Source: Bacillus weihaiensis
Lineage (GTDB): Bacteria; Bacillota; Bacilli; Bacillales; Bacillaceae
Reading direction: 5' to 3'
Assembly: GCF_001889165.1 (NCBI RefSeq)
Contig: NZ_CP016020.1
Location: 186,001 to 250,000 of the forward strand
Length of the DNA: 64,000 nucleotides
The notes under the pieces were generated by a model. It was not told where the DNA came from and did not search any database. It saw only the letters and a program-made list of their open reading frames with translations. Positions 48,590 to 58,091 of this stretch are shown one piece after another. Every line of letters begins with the position of its first letter. The first letter of the stretch is position 1. A program made the translations under genes and the position numbers.

Positions 48590-49219
48590 ATGTATATGAA
48601 GGTTAAAAGATTGATAGATATCATTCTTTCTTTAATTGGACTTATAGTACTATCACCAATTTTTTTAATTTTAATTATTGCTATTAAGCTCGATTCAAAA
48701 GGTCCGGTACTGTTTAAGCAAAAGCGTATTGGAATTAACAAGACCCATTTTAATATCTTGAAGTTTCGCACTATGAGAATAGATACTCCTAAGGACACTC
48801 CAACTCACTTATTAGGTAATCCAGAACAGTATATCACAAAAATGGGTAAATTCCTGAGAAAAACCTCACTTGATGAGCTTCCGCAGATTTGGAATATTTT
48901 TGTGGGACAGATGAGTATTATTGGGCCAAGACCCGCACTATGGAATCAGTATGATCTGATTGCTGAAAGGGATAAGTATGGTGCTAATGACGTACCACCT
49001 GGATTAACTGGTTGGGCACAGATTAATGGTAGAGATGAGCTTCCTATTGAAGTGAAAGCGAAATTAGATGGGGAGTACGTTGAGAAGATTAGCCTCTGGA
49101 TGGATGTAAAGTGCTTCTTCGGGACCATTGTTAGTGTAGTGAAGAGTGATGGGGTTGTTGAAGGTGGAACCGGAGTTAAGAAGGAAGTTGCAAGTACTAA
49201 GGAGAAAGAAACTTTATGA
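48590..49219 (+). CDS. Undecaprenyl-phosphate sugar phosphotransferase (priming enzyme)
   Basis: This 209-residue protein of the bacterial sugar transferase family (PF02397) has an N-terminal membrane helix (LIDIILSLIGLIVLSPIFLILIIAIKL) and the catalytic region GPVLFKQKRIGINKTHFNILKFRTM, then KTSLDELPQIWNIFVGQMSIIGPRP. It transfers a sugar-1-phosphate to undecaprenyl phosphate and starts each repeat unit. It is the short form without the N-terminal four-helix domain. AAGGAG is nine bases before the ATG. It opens the AT-rich part of the cluster. Confidence 0.94.
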   Translation: MYMKVKRLIDIILSLIGLIVLSPIFLILIIAIKLDSKGPVLFKQKRIGINKTHFNILKFRTMRIDTPKDTPTHLLGNPEQYITKMGKFLRKTSLDELPQIWNIFVGQMSIIGPRPALWNQYDLIAERDKYGANDVPPGLTGWAQINGRDELPIEVKAKLDGEYVEKISLWMDVKCFFGTIVSVVKSDGVVEGGTGVKKEVASTKEKETL

Positions 49220-49247
49220 AAGTAAATAGAGTAATAGAGGTGTTCAA

Positions 49248-50147
49248 ATGCTTTTAGTCACCGGAATCACTGGTCATACGGGAAAATACTTCTTAGAAGA
49301 ACTTATTAATAATAAATATGAAGGCTCTATCCGCTGTGTTGTTAGGGAAACATCCAACACTTCTCTTTTGGATAACAGCGGCTTGAATATAGAAAAGGCT
49401 GTAGGAGATTTAGATGATCCAGACTTTATTGATAGTGTGATGAATGGTGTTGATACGGTAATGCACATCTATAATATTCACCATTCACCAATGATAGTGC
49501 GATCTGCTATTAAGAATAAAGTTAAAAGGACAATATTAGTACACACCACAGGAATTTATTCTGAATTTAAGTATGCCTCGGAAGGATATAAAAAAATAGA
49601 ACAAGAGATTAAAGAGCTAAAAAGCGATACTAAATCTCTGACAAAAATAACAATTTTAAGGCCCTCTATGATATATGGAGATCTCTGTGATAGAAACATG
49701 AGTAAGTTTATTAAAATGATAGATAAACTAAGAATCATGCCTGTTATCAACGGTGGAAATAGTTTTATTCAACCAGTGAATGCCAGAGATTTAGGGAAGG
49801 CATTTTTTACTGTATTAATGTCTCCAATAGAGTCTGATGGAGACGCTTATGATCTATCCGGTGAAAGGCCTATTAGAATGATAGATGCTTTCAGGTTAAT
49901 AAGCAAAGAACTCAATAAAAAAACAGTCTTTATCAGCGTACCATTAAGTTTAGGTGTACTGATGGTAAGAGTTATTAAAACTCTGACGCTAGGAAGAATC
50001 GATTATATAGAACGGGTTCAGAGAATGGGAGAAGACAGAAACTATTCCCACGGTGCTGCAAATAGTGACTTCGGTTATAATCCCATGACTTTTGAAAAAG
50101 GAATACAAATAGAAGTTCAAGAGTATCTAGAGAAAAAAAGAAATTAG
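49248..50147 (+). CDS. NAD(P)-dependent sugar epimerase/reductase (atypical SDR)
   Basis: This 299-residue Rossmann protein starts LLVTGITGHTGKYFLEELI, a TGxxGxxG-type cofactor loop. It continues with VRETSNTSLLDNSGLNIEKAVGDLDD and a C-terminal half with PVNARDLGKAFFTVLMSP. It resembles NmrA-like atypical SDRs and 4-ketoreductases found in polysaccharide loci. The usual YxxxK is not obvious, so catalysis is uncertain; reduction of the 4-keto sugar made by the dehydratase upstream is possible. AGAGGTG precedes the ATG. Confidence 0.75.
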   Translation: MLLVTGITGHTGKYFLEELINNKYEGSIRCVVRETSNTSLLDNSGLNIEKAVGDLDDPDFIDSVMNGVDTVMHIYNIHHSPMIVRSAIKNKVKRTILVHTTGIYSEFKYASEGYKKIEQEIKELKSDTKSLTKITILRPSMIYGDLCDRNMSKFIKMIDKLRIMPVINGGNSFIQPVNARDLGKAFFTVLMSPIESDGDAYDLSGERPIRMIDAFRLISKELNKKTVFISVPLSLGVLMVRVIKTLTLGRIDYIERVQRMGEDRNYSHGAANSDFGYNPMTFEKGIQIEVQEYLEKKRN

Positions 50148-50170
50148 CTAAAATGAGTAGGAGCATTGAT

Positions 50171-51277
50171 ATGAAAATAGCTGTACTTTCAAGCCATACA
50201 TCTTCATTGTTTTGGTTTCGTATGGATATGATGAAAGACTTTATAGAAAATGGTCATACCGTTATTGCATTAGGCTCTGAGCCTGAAGCAGAATGGAAGA
50301 AAAAGTTCGAAGAATACAATATTGATTATAGGCAGCTATATGTTGAACGAAATGGCATGAATCCACTCAAAGATTTAAAAACTTTAAGGTTTCTTTATAC
50401 ATTCATGAAAAAGGAAAGACCTGATAAAGTGTTTGCATACCAAGCTAAAACGGTTGTTTATGGAAGTATAGCTGCAAAATTAAATGGTATTTCTGAAGTA
50501 TACCCTTTAATAGCTGGACTTGGTTCGATATTTAGGGGAGAAGGTTTTAAAAACAAGGTAGTAAAAACAATAATGAAAATAGAATACTGGGTTGCTTGTA
50601 AATGTAGCAAGAAAGTATTTTTTCAGAATCAAGATGATAAAAATGAGTTTATTCAAAATGGATTAGTAAAAGGTAAAAAGACGGTTATTATTAATGGTTC
50701 GGGAGTTGATATTGAGAAATTCAAACCAACACAATTTCCAGAAGAACCGGCATTTCTATACATTGGTAGACTTATTAAAGATAAAGGGATAATGGAATAC
50801 TTAGAAGCTTGTAAAGAAATTAAAAATAAACACCCTAAGGTTCGTTGTTTGCTAGTAGGGCCATTTGACAGTAATCCTTCTGCCTTAAAACCAGATGAGC
50901 TGAAACCCTTTATAGAAAATGGTGTTATTGAATATTTTGGGGAACAAAGTGATGTGAGACCATTTATCTCTCAATGTAGCACGTATGTATTACCATCTTA
51001 TCATGAAGGTACGCCAAAAACGGTTTTAGAAGCCATGGCAATGGGGAGGTCAATCATAACGAGCGATGCTCCCGGTTGTAGGGAGACAGTTATTGAAGGA
51101 CAAAATGGATATTTAGTGAAGGTAAAAGATATCAAAGGGTTAACAAATAAGATGGAATACTTGATATCTGATCGCGAGATATGCAAAAACATGGGACAAG
51201 AGAGTGCGAAGATTGCTAGAGAAAAATATGATGTGAAAGTTGTAAATCAATCAATTATCCAGACAATGGATTTATAA
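50171..51277 (+). CDS. Family 4 glycosyltransferase
   Basis: This 368-residue GT-B enzyme has an N-terminal acceptor domain MKIAVLSSHTSSLFWFRMDMMKDFIENGHTVIALGSE, as in PglA/CapM-like transferases. The C-terminal donor domain has FLYIGRLIKDKGIMEYLEAC and the EX7E region PSYHEGTPKTVLEAMAMGRSIITSDAPGC. The start ATG 50171 has GTAGGAG upstream; the ORF opens six codons earlier. It adds the second or a later sugar on the cytosolic face. Confidence 0.9.
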   Translation: MKIAVLSSHTSSLFWFRMDMMKDFIENGHTVIALGSEPEAEWKKKFEEYNIDYRQLYVERNGMNPLKDLKTLRFLYTFMKKERPDKVFAYQAKTVVYGSIAAKLNGISEVYPLIAGLGSIFRGEGFKNKVVKTIMKIEYWVACKCSKKVFFQNQDDKNEFIQNGLVKGKKTVIINGSGVDIEKFKPTQFPEEPAFLYIGRLIKDKGIMEYLEACKEIKNKHPKVRCLLVGPFDSNPSALKPDELKPFIENGVIEYFGEQSDVRPFISQCSTYVLPSYHEGTPKTVLEAMAMGRSIITSDAPGCRETVIEGQNGYLVKVKDIKGLTNKMEYLISDREICKNMGQESAKIAREKYDVKVVNQSIIQTMDL

Positions 51278-51294
51278 ATAAAGGAGAATTCAAT

Positions 51295-52677
51295 ATGAAC
51301 TTATATGAGAAGATTGTTAATAGAGAAGAGAAAATTTCATTAGTTGGACTTGGCTATGTAGGTATGCCAATCGCTGTTGCCTTTGCAAAGAAGGCTGATG
51401 TGATTGGATTTGATGTAAACAAACAAAAAATTGAACTTTATAAGAATGGTATAGATCCTACAAAAGAAGTAGGAAATGAAGTAATCAAAAATACAACAGT
51501 AGATTTTACTTCAGATGAAGCGAGACTTAGAGAAGCAAAGTTTCATATTGTTGCAGTGCCAACACCTGTAAAAGATGATCATACTCCTGATTTAACACCG
51601 GTGGAATCAGCAAGCCGCACGTTAGGTAGGAATTTGACAAAAGGTTCAATAGTTATCTTTGAATCTACAGTTTATCCTGGTGTAACTGAAGATATTTGTG
51701 TTCCAATTTTAGAAAGAGAATCAGGATTAAAATGTGGTGTAGATTTTAAAGTTGGTTATTCACCAGAAAGAATTAACCCTGGTGATAAAGTTCATAGATT
51801 AGAAACAATTATAAAAGTTGTAGCTGGTCAAGATGAACAAACCCTAGATACTGCTGCAAAAGTATATGAATTAGTTGTTGAAGCCGGTGTGTATAAAGCT
51901 GCAAGTATTAAAGTGGCTGAAGCTGCAAAGGTTATTGAGAATTCACAACGTGATATTAATATTGCTTTCATGAATGAACTCTCTATTATTTTTAATAAAA
52001 TGGACATTGATACAAAAGCAGTACTTGAAGCAGCAGGAACGAAATGGAATTTCCTTAATTTCTCTCCAGGATTAGTTGGTGGTCATTGTATAGGTGTTGA
52101 CCCATACTATCTAACATATAAAGCAGAGCAAATGGGTTACCATTCCCAAATCATCCTTTCGGGAAGAAAAATAAACGATGATATGGGTAAATATGTTGCC
52201 GAAAGTACGGTAAAGAAAATGATTAAAGCGAATAAGCAAATAAATGGTGCGAAAATAGCAATATTTGGTGTTACGTTTAAAGAGAACTGTCCCGATGTGA
52301 GAAATACAAAAGTAGTCGACGTAATAAAAGAATTAGAAGAGTACGGAGTAGACGTTAAAGTTGTAGATCCTCAAGCAGACAAAGAAGATTTATGGCGTGA
52401 ATATAGAATTAATCTTTGTGAAATAGAAGATATAAAAGAAATGGATGCAGTAATCTTTGCAGTTCCACACGATGAATTTAAAGCTATGCAATTGGAAGAT
52501 GTAAAAATGATGTTTGGCCCAACTGGATATGTTAATTTAGAAGCTATGAATGAAGTAGCTGCAACTTCTGAGTTTGATATAAATATTGATAGAAAAGATT
52601 GTGTACTAATGGACCTTAAAGGGATATTTAATAGAAAAGAAGCAGAAGATACTGGATTTGTATATTGGAGGTTGTAA
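51295..52677 (+). CDS. UDP-N-acetylhexosamine dehydrogenase (WbpA/TviB type)
   Basis: This 460-residue nucleotide-sugar dehydrogenase oxidises C6 to make a UDP-N-acetyl-hexosaminuronic acid. The N-terminal NAD site is LVGLGYVGMPIAVAFAK, and the catalytic Cys sits in GGHCIGVDPYYLTYKAEQMGYH. The C-terminal domain has FGVTFKENCPDVRNTKVVDVI. The LTYKAEQ variant of the active-site segment is typical of the GlcNAc/GalNAc-specific enzymes rather than UDP-Glc dehydrogenase. It is paired with the epimerase gene that follows three bases later. Confidence 0.92.
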   Translation: MNLYEKIVNREEKISLVGLGYVGMPIAVAFAKKADVIGFDVNKQKIELYKNGIDPTKEVGNEVIKNTTVDFTSDEARLREAKFHIVAVPTPVKDDHTPDLTPVESASRTLGRNLTKGSIVIFESTVYPGVTEDICVPILERESGLKCGVDFKVGYSPERINPGDKVHRLETIIKVVAGQDEQTLDTAAKVYELVVEAGVYKAASIKVAEAAKVIENSQRDINIAFMNELSIIFNKMDIDTKAVLEAAGTKWNFLNFSPGLVGGHCIGVDPYYLTYKAEQMGYHSQIILSGRKINDDMGKYVAESTVKKMIKANKQINGAKIAIFGVTFKENCPDVRNTKVVDVIKELEEYGVDVKVVDPQADKEDLWREYRINLCEIEDIKEMDAVIFAVPHDEFKAMQLEDVKMMFGPTGYVNLEAMNEVAATSEFDINIDRKDCVLMDLKGIFNRKEAEDTGFVYWRL

Positions 52678-52679
52678 AA

Positions 52680-53654
52680 ATGGTATATGAAAATATAAAG
52701 TTTCCGGAGGGCAGTAAATTCTTAGTTACTGGCTCAGCAGGTTTTATTGGTTCTAATTTAGTAGAAGCAATACTGAAATTAGGCTATAAAGTTAGAGGGC
52801 TAGATAATCTTTCAACTGGTAAAAAAGAAAATGTAGAAGAGTTTTTAGATAATCCTAATTACGAATTTATCGAGGGAGATATTCGTGATCTTGAAACATG
52901 TATGAAAGCTTGTGAAGGAATCGATTATGTTTTAAATCAAGCTGCATGGGGGAGTGTTCCAAGAAGTATTGAGATGCCTTTGTTTTATGAAGAGGTAAAT
53001 ATAAAAGGCACTTTAAATATGATGGAAGCTGCTAGAAGAAACGGTGTGAAAAAATTTGTCTATGCTTCAAGTTCATCAGTTTACGGTGATGAACCTAACC
53101 TACCTAAAAAAGAAGGAATAGAAGGTAATGTTTTGTCTCCTTATGCTCTTACTAAAAAAGTAAATGAAGAATATGGGAGATTGTATTCAAACCTCTATGG
53201 ATTAGACACATATGGCTTGCGGTATTTTAATGTATTTGGCAGAAGACAAAATCCCGATGGTGCATACGCAGCGGTAATTCCAAAATTCATTAGGCAATTA
53301 TTGAATGATGAAGCCCCAACGATTAATGGTGATGGAAAGCAGAGTAGGGATTTTACTTATATCGAGAATGTAATCGAAGCTAATCTGAAAGCTTGTAATG
53401 CCTCGCATGAAGCAGCAGGAGAAGCCTTTAATATTGCCTATGGTGGAAGAGAGTTTTTAATTGATATATATATGGAACTATTAAATGCTTTAGGGAAAGA
53501 CATTCAGCCGACTTTTGGCCCTGATCGTAAAGGTGATATTAAGCATAGTAATGCTGATATTAGTAAAGCAAAAGAGCTACTGGGGTATCATCCTCATTGG
53601 AGTTTTGAACTAGGAATTAAAAAAGCTATAGATTGGTATAAGGAGAATCTTTAA
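52680..53654 (+). CDS. UDP-N-acetylglucosamine C4-epimerase (WbpP/TviC type)
   Basis: This 324-residue extended SDR has FLVTGSAGFIGSNLVEAILKLG, the catalytic Ser-Tyr-Lys set in YASSSSVYGDEP and SPYALTKKVNEEYGRLY, and FGRRQNPDGAYAAVIPKFI. The pair dehydrogenase plus C4-epimerase is the Vi-antigen (TviB-TviC) module that makes UDP-GalNAcA. The start is ATG 52680 because GGAGGT lies seven bases upstream; the frame opens 15 bases earlier. Confidence 0.92.
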   Translation: MVYENIKFPEGSKFLVTGSAGFIGSNLVEAILKLGYKVRGLDNLSTGKKENVEEFLDNPNYEFIEGDIRDLETCMKACEGIDYVLNQAAWGSVPRSIEMPLFYEEVNIKGTLNMMEAARRNGVKKFVYASSSSVYGDEPNLPKKEGIEGNVLSPYALTKKVNEEYGRLYSNLYGLDTYGLRYFNVFGRRQNPDGAYAAVIPKFIRQLLNDEAPTINGDGKQSRDFTYIENVIEANLKACNASHEAAGEAFNIAYGGREFLIDIYMELLNALGKDIQPTFGPDRKGDIKHSNADISKAKELLGYHPHWSFELGIKKAIDWYKENL

Positions 53655-53656
53655 CC

Positions 53657-54706
53657 ATGAAAATTGCAATTCATCAGAACAAGGATATTTTTGATCACTC
53701 TACTACATGGGACAAAGTATGGATCGAGTATTGTAAAGAAGAAAAAATTGACTATGAAGTAGTCGATTGCTTTTCTAATAATATATTAGAAAAAATAAAG
53801 GATTTTGATGTCTTGTTATGGCATTTTAATCATTTTTCGTTACAAGAAATGAAATTTGCAAGAAGTATATTGCTTAGTATAAAGAAAATAGGTATTAAAG
53901 TCTTTCCTGATCATGAAGCAAATTGGCATTTTGATGACAAGATTGCGCAGAGTTATATATTGCAAGCTATAAATGCACCTATACCAAAAGCTTGGACATT
54001 CTATAAATTAAAGTCAGCTGTTGATTTCTATGAAAATAGTTGTGTGTACCCAATCGTTGCAAAGTTAAAAAGTGGTTCGGGATCAAATAATGTTCAACTA
54101 TTAAAAAATAAAGGTGAAGCCATTAAATATGCAAAAAAAATGTTTGGTAAAGGTCTTAATCCAACACCTAATCTTCTGTTTAAAACAAAGTCTAATGTTC
54201 AAACATCAAGAAATATAAAGAATTTTGTAGCACGAGCAAAAAGAATCCCTGACTTTATTGAGTCAATTAAAAAGGCTGCAGAATTTGATAACGAGAAAGG
54301 TTATGTTTATTTACAAGAGTTTATCCCAAATAAAGGATATGACCTTAAAGTTGTAGTTGTTAAAAATAAATTAAGTTTTCTAGCGCGGGATGTGAGGAAA
54401 GGAGATTTTAGAGCCTCAGGTGGTGGGTCCATTAGTTATGACAAGTCGCTGATTACACCTGAGATAAGAGAAATAGCTTTCCAAATATCAGGTGAGTTAG
54501 GCTTTGAATGTATGGGCTATGATTTTGTTGTTGATTCACGTACAAATTCACCTAAAATCGTAGAAATTAGCTATGGTTTTTCTCATCTAGCTCAAATGGA
54601 TTTAGGGGGGCACTGGGATAGAAGTGGTGAATGGCATAATGAACCACTAAATGCACCAGAAGAAATTATAAAGAATATGTTGGTTGAAAATGAAAGTAAT
54701 GTATAA
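53657..54706 (+). CDS. ATP-grasp ligase in the exopolysaccharide cluster
   Basis: This 349-residue protein has an ATP-grasp layout: a preceding alpha/beta domain to about 110, the nucleotide-binding strand VYPIVAKLKSGSGSNNVQLLKN near 135, YVYLQEFIPNKGYDLKVVVVKNKLSFLARDVRKGDFRASGGGSISYD, and the metal-binding end FECMGYDFVVDSRTNSPKIVEISYGFS. It lies two bases after the UDP-GalNAcA-type epimerase gene. A reasonable inference is that it amidates a uronic acid carboxylate, for example with an amino acid; the substrate is unknown. Confidence 0.82.
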   Translation: MKIAIHQNKDIFDHSTTWDKVWIEYCKEEKIDYEVVDCFSNNILEKIKDFDVLLWHFNHFSLQEMKFARSILLSIKKIGIKVFPDHEANWHFDDKIAQSYILQAINAPIPKAWTFYKLKSAVDFYENSCVYPIVAKLKSGSGSNNVQLLKNKGEAIKYAKKMFGKGLNPTPNLLFKTKSNVQTSRNIKNFVARAKRIPDFIESIKKAAEFDNEKGYVYLQEFIPNKGYDLKVVVVKNKLSFLARDVRKGDFRASGGGSISYDKSLITPEIREIAFQISGELGFECMGYDFVVDSRTNSPKIVEISYGFSHLAQMDLGGHWDRSGEWHNEPLNAPEEIIKNMLVENESNV

Positions 54707-54758
54707 ATGTTGTATTTGAAATAAATTATAATACTTGGAAAAAGAAAGGATTACCTTA

Positions 54759-55580
54759 ATGATGGAGAAAGATAAGATTTCCATTGTAATGGGCGTATAT
54801 AATTGTTCTGAAACTATAGATGCCGCAATTGAATCTATCCTAAAACAGACGTATGAAAATTGGGAATTTATAATATGCGACGATTGTTCCACAGATAACA
54901 CCTTTAAAATAATACAAAATTACAAAAAAAAGTTTCCAGACAAATTTATAATTTTAAAGAATAAAACAAATTCAAAGCTAGCCTATAGTTTAAATCACTG
55001 TTTAAAATATGCAACTGGAACTTACATTGCCAGAATGGATGGTGATGATTTATCACATCCAGAAAGGTTCGAAAGACAAATAAATTTCTTGAAAAAAAAT
55101 TCATCATTTGACCTTGTGGGTACCTCAATGCAAAGATTTAATGAAAATGGCCTTTATGATATATTATATAGTATTAAAAAACCTGATAAATATACATTAA
55201 GAAATAAAATACCTTTTAATCATGCAACGATTCTGACTTATAAAAGGGTTTATGACAATTTAGGAGGTTACACAGTTTCAGAACGAACCAAAAGGTCACA
55301 AGATTATGATCTCTGGTTTAGGTTTTTTAAAGAAGGGTTTAAAGGTGATAATCTAAAGGAAGCTTTATATTTTGTGCGAGAAGATTCAGCAGCTATAAGA
55401 CGAAGAACTTTTAAAGTTAGATATAATGCTTATAAGACTACCATTATGGGATATAAAATGCTAAATTATCCTATCCATTGGTATTTACCTGCTACAGGAA
55501 GATTTATTATAAAAAGTATAACACCTTATTTATTAATAGATATATATAGGAAGTTTCAAAGTTTTAAGAGTAAAAGTTAA
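54759..55580 (+). CDS. Family 2 glycosyltransferase
   Basis: This 273-residue GT-A enzyme has DKISIVMGVYNCSETIDAAIESILKQTYENWEFIICDDCSTD, the DxD-type MDGDDLSHPERFERQI, and the acceptor-side RSQDYDLWFRFFKEG. The start ATG 54759 has GAAAGGA upstream; the frame opens at a TTG eight codons earlier. It is cytosolic or peripheral, with no transmembrane domain. A 258-base gap without a gene follows. Confidence 0.9.
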   Translation: MMEKDKISIVMGVYNCSETIDAAIESILKQTYENWEFIICDDCSTDNTFKIIQNYKKKFPDKFIILKNKTNSKLAYSLNHCLKYATGTYIARMDGDDLSHPERFERQINFLKKNSSFDLVGTSMQRFNENGLYDILYSIKKPDKYTLRNKIPFNHATILTYKRVYDNLGGYTVSERTKRSQDYDLWFRFFKEGFKGDNLKEALYFVREDSAAIRRRTFKVRYNAYKTTIMGYKMLNYPIHWYLPATGRFIIKSITPYLLIDIYRKFQSFKSKS

Positions 55581-55838
55581 TTTAAAAATTATAAAGTGAA
55601 AATATACCACATGTTAAGAGGGGAAGAAAATTCCTATCAGCTAGCTTCACCCTTTGAGTTCGTTCGAGTTGATTTGTAGGAAGTTAATGACTTTATTTCT
55701 TAGGAAACTCACATTTTTCTCAACAGGTGCGAACCCTGAGTCTCATTCTATGAAGTAACATTTATAAGTTGGTAAACTTTAAAAAGTCGATATAAAAAAT
55801 ATAGCTCTTGGAAAGAATAAAAAAGAGGCATGATTAAT
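55581..55838. other. Gene-free gap inside the exopolysaccharide cluster
   Basis: About 260 bases separate a glycosyltransferase gene from the polymerase gene in an otherwise tight operon. No frame, terminator or riboswitch was recognised. Its base composition is less AT-rich than the neighbours, which may mark a recombination joint. Confidence 0.4.
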
Positions 55839-56921
55839 ATGATAGTGTACATTATTACCACTTTGTTGGTTTTTATTTTTGCAACCATGGCTAGTTATAT
55901 TAAAATTACAAATAACTTAGAGATAAACGGTTATTATAGTAGGAATAACCGTTTTTTCGTTCTTCTGACCTCCTTACCTTTAATCTTAGTTGGCGGATTT
56001 AGATGGAGAGTTGGTACAGATTATTGGCAGTATTCAATAAACTATGAATATTATGTAAATAATTTTTGGAACAGTTTATTTACTTTTGAGGAGCCGGGGT
56101 TAAAGTTTATAGCTTGGATATCTAGTATTATATACGATGATTATACAACAATGTTTTTTATTGCATCGGTAATAACTATAACTTTATTTGTTTTAACATT
56201 GTCAAAATATAGTAAGATGTTTGTTTTTAGTATTTTACTTTTTATCTTTGTTGGAGTTTGGCACGGTTCTTTTAATGGTGTCAAACAATATCTTGCATGC
56301 GCCATTGTATTTGCTGGGCATCGTTATATTATTAACAAAAATTTAATTAAATACATGATAGTAGTTATTACGGCTAGTATGTTCCACTTTAGTGTAGTGT
56401 TAATGGGGTTGTTATATTTTGTACCACGTACAAGATTAAATTTAAAACACATTTTTATATTAGGTTTAGCTACATTAGCAATAGTATCTTCTTATGGATT
56501 TATTTTTGAATTAGTAGAAAACTTCCGAAAAAGTTCTTTGGCAACAACTCCTTATGCACTAAGAGAAGTCAGCATTTATAGAGTATTAGTTGCATTTGCA
56601 CCATTAGCAATTTACTTTGTTTTCACTAAACGGTTTAAATTATCCTCTGAAGAATTATTTTATATTAATCTATTATTCATTAATGCTTTTGTTGTGTTGG
56701 CGACCTCTCAGAGTGCTTATTTAGCGAGGCTTGCATTATATACTAATGCATTTACCATTATAGCTTTACCGAAACTTTTAAACATGAATGATAAGTATTT
56801 AAAGTTTCTTTTACAAATGATTATAATAATCCTTTACGGAATATTTTGGTATATCGATGTTACGAAATCATCTAGTTTGGTTAACTACCAATGGATTTTT
56901 GATAAGGATTTTAACTTTTAA
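55839..56921 (+). CDS. EpsG-family polysaccharide polymerase (Wzy-like)
   Basis: This 360-residue membrane protein has about ten helices. The EpsG signature is visible near the N-terminus as GGFRWRVGTDYWQYSINYEYY, followed by EEPGLKFIAWISSIIYDDYTTMFFIASVI and VGVWHGSFNGVKQYLACAIVFAGHRYI. This family polymerises repeat units outside the membrane in Wzx/Wzy systems. ATG 55839 is chosen because AAAAGAGG lies 11 bases upstream; an earlier ATG in frame at 55830 is too close to it. Confidence 0.88.
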   Translation: MIVYIITTLLVFIFATMASYIKITNNLEINGYYSRNNRFFVLLTSLPLILVGGFRWRVGTDYWQYSINYEYYVNNFWNSLFTFEEPGLKFIAWISSIIYDDYTTMFFIASVITITLFVLTLSKYSKMFVFSILLFIFVGVWHGSFNGVKQYLACAIVFAGHRYIINKNLIKYMIVVITASMFHFSVVLMGLLYFVPRTRLNLKHIFILGLATLAIVSSYGFIFELVENFRKSSLATTPYALREVSIYRVLVAFAPLAIYFVFTKRFKLSSEELFYINLLFINAFVVLATSQSAYLARLALYTNAFTIIALPKLLNMNDKYLKFLLQMIIIILYGIFWYIDVTKSSSLVNYQWIFDKDFNF

Positions 56922-56939
56922 GGAAAAAAGGAGTAAATT

Positions 56940-58091
56940 ATGATTAGAGTACTATTTTTTATTCATGACTTATCAGGTGGCGGCGCTGAAAAAGTACTTG
57001 TCAATTTGGTAAATAACATTGATAAAACAAGATTTAAGGTAACTCTTTTAACTATGTTTGATTCTGGCATTAATAAACAGTATTTAGGTTCGGATGTAGA
57101 ATATAGGTATGTGTTCAAGAGGCTTTTTCGTGGCAATCAACATATTCAAAAGCTTTTTTCTCCTGAATTTTTGTATAATAGAATGGTTGGAAACGGTTAT
57201 GATATAGTTATTTCGTTTATGCAAGGGGCGACTACTAGGATAATTAGTGGAAACAAGGACAGTAATGTTAAAAAGTTAAATTGGATTCATAACGAAATGA
57301 CTAAAGAAAGGTTAGCAAAGTCTTATAGAAGTTATAAAGAATTTGTAGATTGTAATAAAAAATATGATGCGACGGTATTTGTTGCAAATACTGCAAAAGT
57401 TATTTTCGAGCGTGAAACTCAATTGAAAAAAAATAATATTGTCAAATATAATACCGTAGAAACTGATGAAATATTGAGGAAATCACTTGAAGAAATTAAT
57501 GATATTGAATTTGATAAAAATCGAATAAATTTAATTACAATAGGTAATTTAACAGAGCAAAAGGGTTATGATCGCCTACTTAGAATTGTAAAAAAATTAA
57601 AAGATGATAGTTATAGATTTCATCTATATATATTAGGAGATGGGCATTTAAGAGACAAATTCAATGATTATATAAATCAACATAACCTAGATGTTGTTGT
57701 GACATTATTAGGGTATAAAAATAATCCATATAAGTATTTAAGAAATACAGATTTATTTGTATGCTCTTCATATCATGAAGGGTATAGCACTGTGGTAACT
57801 GAAGCATTAATTGTAGGTACACCCGTAATTACTACTCTTTGTTCAGGAATGGAAGAGATGCTTGGTTCTAATAATGAATATGGAATAATTGTTGAGAATA
57901 GTGAAGATGCTCTCTATGAGGAGTTAGTAAAACTAATAAATAATGAGGAACTCATAAAATATTATAAGAATAGAGCTAATGAACGCTCTAAATATTTCAA
58001 TACTAAAAAGACTGTAGAAGAAATAGAAAAATTATTTATTGATTTATATGAAGGCCAACCAATATTTGATGAGGTAGCTGATAATGAATAA
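56940..58091 (+). CDS. Family 4 glycosyltransferase
   Basis: This 383-residue GT-B enzyme has the N-terminal FIHDLSGGGAEKVLVNLVNNIDK, donor site TIGNLTEQKGYDRLLRIVKKL, and the EX7E region CSSYHEGYSTVVTEALIVGTPVITTLCSGMEEML. This form is common in capsule loci. AAAAAAGGAG precedes the ATG. Its end overlaps the next gene by eight bases. Confidence 0.9.
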   Translation: MIRVLFFIHDLSGGGAEKVLVNLVNNIDKTRFKVTLLTMFDSGINKQYLGSDVEYRYVFKRLFRGNQHIQKLFSPEFLYNRMVGNGYDIVISFMQGATTRIISGNKDSNVKKLNWIHNEMTKERLAKSYRSYKEFVDCNKKYDATVFVANTAKVIFERETQLKKNNIVKYNTVETDEILRKSLEEINDIEFDKNRINLITIGNLTEQKGYDRLLRIVKKLKDDSYRFHLYILGDGHLRDKFNDYINQHNLDVVVTLLGYKNNPYKYLRNTDLFVCSSYHEGYSTVVTEALIVGTPVITTLCSGMEEMLGSNNEYGIIVENSEDALYEELVKLINNEELIKYYKNRANERSKYFNTKKTVEEIEKLFIDLYEGQPIFDEVADNE

